Shown here one piece after another: positions 13,511 to 24,345 of a DNA stretch of 64,000 bases. Origin of the DNA: Bryoerythrophyllum caledonicum (Eukaryota > Streptophyta > Bryopsida > Pottiales > Pottiaceae); contig OZ020523.1 of assembly GCA_963971425.1 (NCBI GenBank), positions 20,937,105-21,001,104 on the forward strand, read 5' to 3'. The first letter of the stretch is position 1. Each line of letters begins with the position of its first letter. Both the position numbers and the translations under genes were made by a program. The notes under the pieces were generated by a model. The model was not told where the DNA came from. It ran no database searches and saw only the letters and a program-made list of their open reading frames with translations.

Positions 13511-13950
13511 ACCCAACACATAGTTATTACACCAATGGCTCCTTTAAACCACCAGAGCAATTTAGCCCGGGATCTTGGCGCAGAGAAAAAGCTGGCTATG
13601 GCATATATAACTCTATCAAGGAAATTAAACTAGCCAAAAGACTCCATGGACTACAAAATATCCTTAGAGCAGAACTTATGGCCATTCACAAAACACTACA
13701 AATCATCACAACAAAATACAATAATAAACCCGCACATATATTCACCGACTGTATAAATGCACTTTACCTACTAAACACTCAAATAGCACACCCTACCCTT
13801 CACAATAGCCACCCCGACCAAACCATATTAACATCAATGGTTCAAATGTTACAAAACCAAACACAAATCACAACCCTCCACAAAGTGAGAGCCCATGCCA
13901 ATATTGATGGCAATGAACAAGCAGATAAATTAGCAAAAGAAGGCAGAGAA
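13511..13950 (+). other. RNase H domain of the LINE
   Basis: The order YYTNGSF, LRAELMAIHKTL, HIFTDCINALYLL and VRAHANIDGNEQADKLAK matches the RNase H1 fold, with catalytic residues in each block. The first catalytic Asp (usually TDGS) is Asn here, AAT at 13534-13536. An RNase H after the RT is found in several LINE clades, where it helps remove the RNA template. Confidence 0.88.
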
Positions 13951-14139
13951 AAAACACACAAAAAGCCAAAGACCCACACGAACATGCCCATGCTACCCCA
14001 TACTACTTCCAAAAAGAAGATTGGCCTTCCAAAGAAGACACCCCCGACAAAGGCCCGATTAGATTTTTGGATAAATACCTCAAAAAGCAAGACCTCTGTA
14101 ACAACCTCGACACAATCGCAGCAAACATTCCTAACATAG

Positions 14140-14987
14140 AAAAATGGACCAACAATAACAACATAGACAATGAACTATCTACAAATTTCTGGAAAAATCC
14201 CATCATTTCAGACTCACAAATAACATGCCTCATCAAATTCCATACTGGTCAATATATGGGAAACGCTCGCAAACAACTCTTCTTTGGAATAGAAAGATTC
14301 CCATCCATAACATACCTCATATGCCCTACAACGGACCCCGACACATGGCTACATGTTCTACTCAAATGCCAAAACCACCACATACACTCCCTAATTGTTA
14401 AAAGACATAATAAAGCGGTATGGGAAGTCCAAAAACTAATCACCTCCTACAACAAATCGAGATGTTTTATATCAATGAACGCCGGCACCTTTAATAACAA
14501 TCCACAAGAAAATACGGTCCCTCCTTGGCTACTCCCATGCTCATGTGCGACCCAAAGGTGTCATTGTAATGCCAGGCTCAAACCGGACATCCTCTGTGTT
14601 AGAGGTTTAACATATAATGATCCACCACCCAATCACATTAACCAAGACTACACCATTCAATTCATTGAATTCACATATTGTAACGATAGATTTTCCCCGG
14701 AAACAATTCAAAATAAAATAGACAAATACCAACCCCTTATTGACGACATCACTGCCCTTGGATGGAATGTGGACCCCCTTATTGTAGTCACGTCTGGCGC
14801 TCGGGCCACCACCTTTATTCCATCTATTAAAACTCTAGAAGATACCTTCAAAATACCCATTGAAACAATTAAAACCACCTTTAAAAACATTAACACCATC
14901 GCTATTCAATATGCCATGTCCATTTTACTACATAAATGCAAAATCAAAAACAACCAAACCCTCCCCGATACACAGGACCCCCTTTAA
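14140..14987 (+). other. C-terminal restriction-like endonuclease (RLE)-like domain
   Basis: After RNase H a well-preserved C-terminal domain is open to 14987. It shows a CPTTDPDTWLHVLLKC segment leading to VKRHNKAV, then CSCATQRCHC, then LKPDILCVRG, QFIEFTYCNDRF and KIDKYQPLIDDI. The order of a His/Cys-rich segment, RHN, PD, Glu and then Lys resembles the region holding the PD-(D/E)xK endonuclease of R2-like and Dualen/RandI elements. The residue after Glu-Phe is Thr where Lys is common, so catalytic competence is uncertain. The same region is conserved in the minus-strand relative at 52417-53430. Confidence 0.6.
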
Positions 14988-15138
14988 AAATTCTCCCGCC
15001 TTGATTTACCCTGATTGGTTGGTTCTGTGGTGTTTGGCTAATTACTCGGTTGGTTTTATGGATTATGGCTACTTGCTTGGTTTGTTGGTTGGTTCATGGG
15101 CTGGTTGTTTTTGCTTGGTGGGTTTCTGGCTACCCGTT

Positions 15139-15280
15139 ACATAGTGTCTACCCTCGAAAGGAGGAAGTAGTTCCAGCCTACTAATTCCCTGTCCGGTGGG
15201 CATGGTCGTAGTTGTGGAACAAACAGACACTTTATTCACGCTGGTCCCCTCTCTTTGAAGAACCGGCGTTCTTCTTTCTT
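15139..15280 (+). repeat. LINE 3'-terminal module shared with dispersed SINE-like copies
   Basis: From GTTACATAGTGTCTACC to the CTTCTTTCTT end, this 142-bp segment recurs elsewhere in the window in both orientations: 24346-24497, 25665-25760, 30062-30203, 48643-48786, 52213-52346 and 52355-52418. Most copies begin at the same point, whereas random 5' truncation of a LINE would give varied starts. It is likely the RT recognition tail, and the short copies are probably a SINE mobilised by this LINE. Confidence 0.75.
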
Positions 15281-16055
15281 TACTAGTAGTGGTGGTAGAC
15301 CACAAGTATTAACAAATGCTCAAAAGAGAGCATGCATTAGAGCTGTCACATTAGGAGGATTTGAAACTGCGACATATGCTACCCAGCATGTACGTGAGGA
15401 ATGCCAAGTTACTGTAAGTGTTGATACGGTGAGAAGGGTCTTACGTGCAGGAGGACTGAGATCAAAAGTGAAGCAGAAGAAACCGAAATTGAACTAGAGA
15501 CACATCAAGGATCGACTTGAATTTGCTAGGCGCCATGAACATTGGACCATTCATGATTGGGAGCACATCATCTTCTCTGATGAGACAAAGGTAAATTGAT
15601 TTTGCTCCGATGGTCGCAGTTGGTGTTGGATTTGCAATGAACGGTCTTTTGATTTAAAAGAAGTGAAACAAACTGTAAAGTTTGGTGGTGGTTCTGTCAT
15701 GTTGTGGGGTTGTATGACATTTCAAGGCCCAGGCATGCTTTGTAGAATTGAAGGAAGAATGGATCAACATCAGTACAAAGAAATTTTGCAAAGAGATTCA
15801 ATGTACACGGTGATGGCATATGATCTTGATCCTTCGAATTTGATATTTCAGCATGACAATGATCCCAAACATATAGCAAAAAGTGTTCGCCAATGGCTAA
15901 AATCACAAAACTTTGATGTTCTAAAGTGGCCTGCACAATCTCCTGACCTAAATCCAATTGAACATCTTTGGGTAAGACTGAAACGTCGTCTTAACCAGTA
16001 TGAAAGTGCTCCAAAAGGAATTTTAGAGTTGTCAGAACGTATTGAGCTATTTTAG
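15281..16055 (+). pseudogene. Tc1 transposase, C-terminal part with DDE domain
   Basis: This continues the transposase after the LINE. The second DNA-binding region (GRPQVLTNAQKRA to VRRVLRAGGL) comes first, followed by the catalytic domain. The catalytic residues are seen in FSDETK, in HDNDPKH and in SPDLNPIEHLW. Exactly 34 residues separate the second Asp from the Glu, so this is DD34E, the Tc1 signature rather than the plant mariner DD39D. Two nonsense codons lie in frame, TAG at about 15495 and TGA at about 15598. The residues around them are otherwise well preserved, which suggests fairly recent decay. Confidence 0.9.
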
Positions 16056-16313
16056 CTGCCACAGGCAAGTGGACAAAATATTAAGTTGTTTTTTGGTTGA
16101 TGATGCAAAACTGAGTCAAGAGACAAAGTTTCCTTCGAATGTAATTTTCTTGTACATATGAATGTAAGAAGAACTTTCTTTTGCATCAAATTGTAGCCCG
16201 TTGAAATTGCTATCTTGTACAATTTATGATTTGTGCAAATCTATTGCCAGTTTTCCTACATTGGTAATTGAATTTCGAATTACCAGAACTTGACTCAGTT
16301 TTGCTAGACACTG

Positions 16314-17757
16314 TATGCACATTCCTTAACTTGTCGGTTTTAGGGGGGCTTACCTTATTGACAGACGCGGTGTCCTTCGTTCCAGCTCCAGAAATATCAC
16401 ATGCTCATTCAACGCATCTCATGAGCTCAGCTTCCGGAGTTGACATGCGAAGAGGAAACGACTCATCATCTCTTCCGCTCCGTTGCTTTCAAACGTCACG
16501 GTCTTCAAGGAAAACCATCGCACCAATATCGATCTCTCGTCTTCGAGCGAGAGCCGCGATCCGAGCGAGCGGGGAAAACCAGGCTCACAAATCTCAAACC
16601 ATGGAGCCGCACACCGTCCGATGCACACAACGCACCGCAATCGAGACCGTCAGCCATATTTGGACACCACCTCCGTCATCTCAGCTGCCATCGCGATTCC
16701 CGGACTGCGAAAACGCATCACCGGATCGTCAACTTCGGGAAGAATCCATCACAAACACACAGGTTCCGGGGAATCCAGAAACTGCTCCCAAGGTGATGTG
16801 AAGACGACGAGGATGGGATGTGCAGCAGCGAAATCTAGAGTGCTGGTGACTGCAGATGGTTTTGCATGAGGCAGCCGGATCGGGGTTTTTTTAGCGCTGG
16901 TATGGATCGCGATGTGATGTGAGAGAATGGTGGGGAGTGGAGGTGGCGGGGAGGTAGGAGGGCAGCTTCACATCGCGCGGAGGGCTGTGAGCAGTCCGCG
17001 GAGGCATTCGCGCGTCATGGAGTTTCCCACGCTGCTGCAGCGCGGGTCGTCGTTCAAAGCGCCTTCGCCGGCCGCGCGGTACCAGCAGCAGGGGCAGCAG
17101 CATCACGCGCACAGCGCGCGCTCCAGGCGAATCTGGGTCGCGTTTCTTCTCTGCGCGAGCTGCTTCCTGGTGTTCTACCTCATGCGTCCTCCGCACCAGG
17201 GGTACGGCGTGGTGATCGACGTGGGCCGGCGCGAGGTCCGAGTGGACGTGCTGCGGTTCGAGGGTGTGCGCGTGCAGGTAGTAGGTAGTGAGGTTGCGTC
17301 GCTGGGGGCGCTGCTGGATTACGCGAAGCGGATCGTGCCGGAGGTGGACCGGGCGGAAACTAGGGTTTACGTTGTGGGCACTGGCGGGTTGGACCGGGAG
17401 GTGCTGCTTGAGAAGTGGCGGAGGGTCGTTCATGAATCTGGGTTTCGGTTTCACGACGAGTGGGCTTCGGTGATCAGCGGTGAGTTGTTCTCGGCGCGCG
17501 CGCGTGTGTGTGGAGGGGTTAGGGTTAGGGTTTGAGAAGGCTTTTTAGCCGATTGATTGAAGAGTTTGTGTGGCAGGCAGGGATGAAGGTGTGTATGAAT
17601 GGGTGGCCGCTAATTATGCTCATGGCGTGGTTCAGAGTGGCACTGCGGACACAATCGGTGTCCTCACCTTGGGCGATGATTCAGCTCAGGTCCTACTCCC
17701 AAAGCATCCTTGAATGCAGTGACTGATTTATGAATTGCAGGAAATGAAATTAAGGTG
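16314..17757 (+). repeat. Segmental duplication, copy A, proximal part
   Basis: 16314-16450 matches 46476-46637, and 16460-17757 matches 55888-57180, apart from the CACTA-like insertion that splits copy B. Identity is very high by eye, including introns. It ends abruptly in apyrase intron 2 at GGTGCTAT; beyond that the two loci are unrelated. It carries the apyrase upstream region and exons 1-2. Confidence 0.92.
16927..17689 (+). pseudogene. Truncated apyrase-like gene (exons 1-2 only)
   Basis: Exon 1 (16927-17479) and exon 2 (17577-17689) match the complete gene at 56341 almost base for base, with the same splice sites. The protein segment holds the N-terminal membrane anchor (IWVAFLLCASCFLVFYLM), the ACR1-like YGVVIDVG and the GVYEWVAANYAHG block. 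Exons 3-8 are absent: the duplication ends in intron 2 and the sequence then leads into PYD1. The promoter region was copied too, so transcription into PYD1 is possible. It cannot encode a functional apyrase. Confidence 0.88.
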
Positions 17758-18100
17758 CTATTAAGGAATTGCGATTTGGTGCTGTCTAGGTTTTTTGCTT
17801 GAGTGAGTTTTTTCAGAGCCTGTTTTTCGATCTAGGGTTTCTTGGTACATTGTTGTTTTTCTCATGTTTCTCGTGAGTATTTCGAGGCTATTCGAGAATA
17901 ATACCAGTTAGGGGATTGAAAACATATTACCGTTGAGGGAGCTTGTCTGCCCTTGTTTGATGAACTTGCTGATTGTGCTTTGGGCATGGTTTGATTAATG
18001 TATGAGTTGGTAATGCAAGGAGCGGTATCTCTAATTCTCTTGCATTGTGTTGTTGAAGAATCTAGGTGAGAGAAAGTGGATCTGAGGGTAACAAACAACG

Positions 18101-20759
18101 ATGGCGGGCCTTACCAATACTCTGCGTTTGAGCGCTTTGGATCAAGCTGTGGCATCGTCCGGGGATCTTTTCAAGCATTCGCGGCGCCATGATCAGAGGT
18201 AGAAATGCATGAGTTGACCCGATTTATGGAATCAGATAATAGAAGTTGGTGATCGCAAGTGGAAAGTATTCATATGTCTCAGTGTCTCAAGGTTGAACAG
18301 TCTCGACTGAAGGTTTTTTTCCAGAGCCTTTGTTTATTTTTTGGGAACGAGTCGCAATTTTTACTGACAATAACAGTACAGCACAACATCTAAACCAGAT
18401 CAGCAGACCCAACCGGCGACTTTCAATCTGTTATCTGCACATAAAACTACATCGTTTTCTAATGTGATGGTGAAGCTGATTGAAGGCCGTTTATTTGCAG
18501 ATTCCAGGTGCCGCGGAGGCAGCGGGTGATGGTACGAGCTGCAGCAGCGGTGGGTGCAGATCTGAGTGTCACTGTGAATGGTCTCAAGTTGCCGAACCCG
18601 TTTGTTATTGGATCCGGCCCGCCGGGCACCAACTACACTGTCATGAAGCGTGCATTTGATGAAGGATGGGGCGGGGTCATTGCCAAAACAGTACGTATCC
18701 TTCACCTCAAGCAGATGCTGGTTTCCTGGTAGAAAGAAACTAGGTTTGTGAGGGTAGAAGTAGTTGGGGATTTCAGTTGCTCGCACTTCTCTCTATCTTA
18801 CGGAAATAGGATACATTGTGGCTAGATGGACTAATTGTCACTTTGGCAGTTCAGGAAGCCCGCTCTAAACATACATGACTATACAGCGTATTTTGAAACT
18901 CGAGACCGCATGAAACTGTCATAATAATGAATATCTTCGTCTAGGCTTCTTGCTTTGTATGGTTAAGCTGGAGGATGTAACATGGTGCCATGATATTGTG
19001 AGAAGTTTACTGACATAGCTCGTAAGTGTGGTTATGCAGGTGTCGCTTGATTCCTCTAAGGTGGTGAATGTGACCCCACGCTATGCGAGGTTGAAGGCGG
19101 CTGCAATTGCTGGGACGAAGGCTGAGGTTATTGGTTGGCAGAACATTGAGCTCATCAGTGACCGCCCATTTGAGACCATGCTTGCTGAAATGAAGCAGCT
19201 CAAAGAAGAGTACCCGGACCGCATCCTGATTGCCTCCATTATGGAGGAATACAACCGTGACGCTTGGGAGGAGATCATTGAGCGTGTTGAAGAAACCGGT
19301 GTGGTAAAGTAGCTCAATCAGTTTCAGAATTTTTGGTCGGTTCCCGGATTTTGTGACACTGAAACAAATGTTGGGTTTTTGGCAGGATGCGTTTGAGATC
19401 AACTTTTCGTGTCCGCATGGGATGCCAGAGAGGAAGATGGGCATGGCCATGGGCCAAGATTGTTCTGTGTTGGGAGAGGTCTGTGGCTGGATCAACGCCA
19501 AAGCCACCATTCCTGTCTGGGCGAAGATGACACCTAATATCACGGACATTACTCAGGTTTGTTGGCACGCAGTGGAACTCATTTCGCATGGTTTATCCGG
19601 TCATTCTAAACTTGAGGGGACCAAATGTCATGTTCCTTCTCTCTGCTGCTTTATGTGTAATTCCGTGTTGTGTGGATGTTCGGTGTGTATAGCCGGCACG
19701 CACTGCTTTGAATGCGGGTTGTGAGTGAGTAGCAGCAATGAATACCATCACGAGTGTTATGGGCATTAACCTGGATACTTGGCGACCTGAGCCTTGCGTA
19801 GAAGGGTAAGTATCATGTTGTTTGAATCAGTTGTCTGCAGTGTTCAGTCTGATTGGTTCAGTGAAGAATACGTAGCAATGTGTTTCTTTACATGCCTTCT
19901 TTTTGGCAGAGGATTAGTGTGGTCAAGCACTGCAAAAGATGCTGTGGTCAACCTGTCATTTCTGTGGCCGCATTCAATGGGATTTCTCTAACAACGGTCT
20001 GCTTTATGAATGTTTCGTTTGGTAGGTACTCGACACCCGGGGGCTACTCATCGAAAGCTGTGCGTCCCATTGCGTTGGCAAAGGTTATGTCCATTGCTCA
20101 AATGATGAAAGCTGAGTTTCCGGGTCAAGGCAAATCCCTGTCTGGCATCGGAGGAGTGGAGACAGGCAACCATGCTGCGGAGTTCTTACTTCTCGGGGCC
20201 AGCACTGTTCAAGTTAGCCCCCGAACACAATTTGCTCCCAGAACATGCAGAAGCACTTTCCTTGCACGGAACGCGTTTCGTGTGGTTTTTATCCTGCTGA
20301 AAACAAAATCTAATAGTTCCTCAAATGTTTGGTGCGCAGGTATGCACTGGCGTGATGCTGCATGGTTATGGTCATGTGAAGCAGTTGTGTACAGAATTAC
20401 AGGCTTTCATGGACAAACATGGTTTCACTTCTATCGAGGATTTCCGAGGGTATGTTGCTCAAACTCGCATAACACTTGTCAGTCTCCATAAAAATGCAGG
20501 GTAGTGTCTTGAGATTTCAGACTGTTTCAACCGCTCTACTCATTGTCTAGAAAGATTGTCTCAATAGGCTAGCTTAACCGAGCGCATATCATCATGTTGC
20601 TTCAGGGCATCCTTGGAGTATTTCACGACGCACACAGATTTAGTGCAACGACAGAGAGAAGCTACGGAGAAGAAGAAGGTGCGAAAGGGTCTGGCATCGG
20701 ACAAGGACTGGACTGGGGAGGGCTTTGTGAAGGAGACGGAAACCATGGTGTCCAACTGA
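18101..20759 (+). CDS. PYD1: Dihydropyrimidine dehydrogenase (NADP+), plant PYD1 type, with one in-frame stop
   Basis: The product reduces uracil and thymine with NADPH, the first step of pyrimidine breakdown, in plastids. Eight exons: 18101-18198, 18501-18690, 19040-19303, 19386-19556, 19693-19805, 20026-20212, 20340-20449, 20606-20759, all GT-AG. Together they give 428 codons plus stop, the plant length. Landmarks are NPFVIGSGPPGTNY, GWQNIELISDRP, INFSCPHGMPER, the FMN-binding GIGGVETG and a C-terminal DKDWTGEGFVKETE. The first exon reads as a transit-peptide start. Codon 253 is TGA (19726-19728) in CE-stop-VAAMN, where a Gly (GGA) would be expected. The alternative acceptors at 19732 and 19735 run straight into another TGA. 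All other exons are intact, so it is a very young pseudogene, a null allele or a sequence error. Confidence 0.93.
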
Positions 20760-23700
20760 GGAGGGAGCTGCCATGTGGGCGTTCAACCCGGAAGTGTCAT
20801 TCATAAAGCAACTGGGGAAGCTACACTTAACGTTGCCAACACTGATGAATCAAAGATTGTGAATTCGTGTAAAGGCCTTTTTGTGTCTGTTTCTAGAATT
20901 GTGAAGGATGGTTTACAGCCAAGAACCAGTGTTTTTGTCTCATGCGTGCACTCAGGGTGCATGTTTCTGTGTGTATATCATTATTCAAATAGATCATTGT
21001 AAATTTCTTTGGAAGTTATTATTGCTCCTGGGTCACCTGGAATGTGTAACTCTGTTAGTGATGCATTTTTTGTTGGATTAGAGATACTGTTTATTCACAA
21101 CTACATTTGATTATGTTTCTAGTGGATAGTACCTAATTTTAACCATCTGTTTTTTTAACTTCAATGTTTTCAGGACTTTGAATTTATCATTGTTTTGTAC
21201 CTCATCCTTCGAGCGCATCAATATTTCCATTGATTCTAATCTAGACTGTCAATGTGTTGTGGGGTGTGAAACTGCCAACTATGCACAAGTACTACCCACC
21301 TTTCCATTATTGTCCACTTCTGAACCCCTCCTAGATTCCACGTTTAAACTAAGCGTTGGATTCTAGCTACCTCTACACTGACTATAGTTTTTAGTGTTGG
21401 TAACACTAAATATGGATGCAAACACTAAATGTCAATACAAGCCATAGCTGTGGCTAACACCAAATGTAATCTAACACTATTTGTCAACTTTAGTAAATTT
21501 TTGGAGTAGAAAAAGAGTTGCCTATGTACATTTAGTGTAAGGTTTCTCCAGAACTCAAGACAATTACTGCTATTTTCCTCATTATATAATATGCTTTGAA
21601 CATCAAGTTGTTAACATTTAGAGTGAGCTATATAGTGAAGTAAGTGACAATAAATATCAAGCCACACGCAATACTATAGCAATTAAAGGACCAAATGTCC
21701 CAAAAATATTATTTTTAAAAGTTCATTAAGGTTGTGTAACGGTAGAAAAGCTCTAGGACCAAAACAACCCAAGAATTTTGTAGAGTAATCGTTCTTCTAG
21801 GGAGAGTTGATTTTGTCTATTGATTTGTGACTAATGTCAAATGATAAAGTTAAAGGCATTCAAATTTTCATGTAATTTGGTTATCTCTCAATATAAATGT
21901 TCTATCTATCCAAATTTCACTAAAAGTAAAGCATACAATCACAATCATAAACGCCTAACTCAAATGACATTCAACATATACCAATACCTTCTACGATGTA
22001 AAAGGAAATTTATTGGCTGCAAGGAACTTCATCTTCATCTTTATTATCCATGCTCCCAATACGTTGTCCAACTTCTACATCTCCATAGTGTCTGTTCATG
22101 ATAAAAAAAAACTATAAGAATTACCTTATTATACTCAATTTCTCGATAAATCAATCATTAATGACAATCTGTACATGTAGGTGTGATCCAAAATAGAGAA
22201 TTTCTATTATACTACAATTCCTATAATTAATACACTACAATGTATTATAGTATGTTCTCAAATAATTTTGAATAGCATACTTGAATAGCTTTGAATTTCA
22301 AATAATGGAAGGAAACATCAACCTAAACACTGTAAATTTCTACCACTGCAATCAATTTCCTTGACACTACAACAATCTAAAGGTTATAAATGTTTTAGAC
22401 ATGATGTCCAAATATTTACATTTGTTTGTAATCTAATGTAATTTATGACTAAAGTCTAACAATTCTAAGAACTCTCTTCCAAACTTCAGATTTTACACTT
22501 CCTAGACTTCATCGTTTCTTAGTCTACAATTTCAAAAAAATCTATTATTATACTTTCATATATTAATCTCAATTTTAGCAATCCAATTTCTCACACAGAA
22601 CCTTTAAAGCTACAACAACCTTCCTTCTAATAAAGACAATTCAACTTTTAGTTCATAACATCACAACCTAAACAATGAAATTATACAATTTCAATCACCA
22701 ACAATCAATTATATTCAGAATTTTTTTGCAGTCAATCTCACTTCTATCTTAGGTGCAAATCACTCAAAATTATTTAATCTTAAATTACTAGCTCTAAATA
22801 TGTTATAACACACACATTCAGTTACATAATTTCAGCAAATTCAAATTTGTGTGGTGCAGACATGTTCATTAATTTTGCCAGAAGTAGTCTTCCCATTTTG
22901 AAGGCAGTTTCTTTTACAGATATAATGTCAGTTTAAGGTTTGCAACCTTTTGCATAAAGCCACGTCTTTCAGATTAGTGTCCCTTCAAGGATTCCAAAGC
23001 TTTTCATCTAAACTCGTCACATTTAAAAGGTTTTCAGGACATTTCTGTAGGTCTATTGACATGAATTTATACAAAAAATTAAAAAATATCTACCGGTTCA
23101 TATGGTGTCATTTATAACATTCATGGTTGAAATTTTTATTATAGATGGGCATTACCAAAACCTTTGTGGAAGTATAATTTTTCTCCTAAATTTGACATTA
23201 CCAAAAAATGACAAGGTTTAAATTTCAACTAAGGAGAGGGGGCAAGGTGGGCACTGGTACTATAAAAGTGAATAGCACCACTGTAGAGATTAAATACCCT
23301 ACATAGTGGTCACTTTCATACATAATTCTTTCACAATGGATAGTTTCAAAAATTCAAAAAAATTTAAAGACTTGTCTAGGTGCTATTTGTGTCATGCCAA
23401 GGTTATATTTGCATATTGCCTAGTAGGTAATACAAGGATTGTTGTCTTGTGAGTAGTAAATGGTAAGCGGTGAGCATTGAGCAATCAAATTTAGGATTTA
23501 TAGTTAAGGGTTTGGTGTTTAGGGTATATATTTTAGGTTTTATGGTTTAGTAATGGGTAACACTTTCATATTTTTTCAAAGAAAAGTACAAAATAACTAT
23601 TTTTCTCCTATTTTGTTTTTACTCACTCCTCACCGCTCATCGTTCACCGCTCACAAGATAGCATTGCTTTAGGTGATACCTATTACGTCCTTCAATTTGG

Positions 23701-24345
23701 AAATATAAATACTCAAGCAGGTAGGTGCCGAAAGTGACCATTGCATATAGTAGTGCTATTGTAGAGATAAATAGTGCACCTTTGTTAGAAAGGTAGTAGT
23801 CAAGTAAATTTTTTGGCAACCCTCATTGTTTTATTGTTTCTTAGTAGAAGGCATAGTAAATCTACCTATGTTTAGATTTAGATCCAACAATTTTTATTTA
23901 ATTCAATATTTAAATTTACTTTTCTATGTGAATGGCTACTTTCTATACCCCTAGTCATTGCAAGTCCATTCTCTTATCCTGAACACCTCCATTACTTGTG
24001 ATTTTTGGCGTGCGATGACCTAACACAAGCTAAAACATAGATTTATAAAATTTATGTAATGCGTAGTGAAAAATATGCCATAAACTTGAGTCAAAGTACG
24101 CTAACCATGTCCATGCAAGAAAGGAAAAACTATATTGTACTCCTCAAATGCATGCATTTATAATCCATGCAGCCAAAGTTTATGGAATTTCTTGCATGTC
24201 TTTTTGTAGTAGTTAAATTGAAGTTCCTATAGTTGAAAATAACAAAATGTCGTTTCAATTAGTCTTGCAACTTTTCATCTTAGGGAGGAATTTTGGGGTG
24301 GTTTTGGTGAGACATAGGCTTGGTCCTTTAGTAGTTAATAGCTAG
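20760..24345. other. Intergenic, AT-rich, no gene seen
   Basis: The first few hundred bases after the PYD1 stop are probably its 3' UTR. The rest is AT-rich without a convincing open frame. An imperfect inverted repeat lies at about 23230-23830: a segment around AAAGTGACCA and TAGTGCTATTGTAGAGA on the right is mirrored on the left. A degenerate start of the TTAA repeat family is seen near 21683. Confidence 0.6.

Larger units (their letters stand above)
7496..14987 (+). pseudogene. LINE ORF2 polyprotein (2A, APE, RT, RNase H, RLE-like)
   Basis: This is the broken ORF2 region. Reading order: N-terminal part with 2A motif (7496-8323); a frame change to 8103-8549 (HKELYKFLHSQ to LKWLDPIAEYTHPP); APE endonuclease from 8572; RT from about 10240; a linker; RNase H from about 13511; C-terminal domain to the stop at 14987. 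Disruptions include a nonsense TGA at 9061-9063 right after LLCGDFN, a shift near 9650, a 47-bp tandem duplication at 10858-10949, a 30-bp in-frame duplication near 11430-11490, and a shift near 13330. Two active-site Asp residues are Asn. The protein would nick target DNA and copy the element RNA by target-primed reverse transcription. Confidence 0.88.
2983..15280 (+). mobile_element. Full-length LINE with APE, RT, RNase H and RLE-like domains
   Basis: This is a non-LTR retrotransposon of about 12.3 kb, inserted in the Tc1 transposase gene. The perfect 12-bp target-site duplication TACTAGTAGTGG lies at 2971-2982 and 15281-15292. The order is a C-rich 5' region, ORF1 (5450-7126), then ORF2 pieces (7496-14987) with 2A motif, APE endonuclease, reverse transcriptase, RNase H and a C-terminal RLE-like domain, and a 3' region ending in a CTTCTTTCTT tail. 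The sense strand of ORF2 is A/C-rich and about one base in ten is G by eye. The combination of APE and RLE resembles the Dualen/RandI clade, but the assignment is inferred. The copy is inactivated by nonsense codons, frameshifts and duplications. Confidence 0.9.
2454..16313 (+). mobile_element. Tc1-type (DD34E) DNA transposon, interrupted by a LINE
   Basis: The terminal inverted repeats start CAGTGTCTTGCAAAATTG on the left and, reverse-complemented, CAGTGTCTAGCAAAACTG on the right. TA flanks both ends (2452-2453 and 16314-16315), the classic Tc1/mariner target. Copy B at 46471-46480 reads straight across the site (TA there is CA), so it shows the empty locus. Without the nested LINE the element is about 1.55 kb, normal for Tc1. 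Each end also has an inner, oppositely oriented copy of the GCAAAA-TGAGTCAAG core (near 2645-2661 and 16104-16120). The transposase is broken, so the copy is inactive. Confidence 0.93.

Noticed and set aside
16268..16869. Open frames of up to 177 codons upstream of the truncated apyrase
   Set aside because: The corresponding frames in copy B are shortened and shifted by small indels. The region behaves as 5' flank or UTR.
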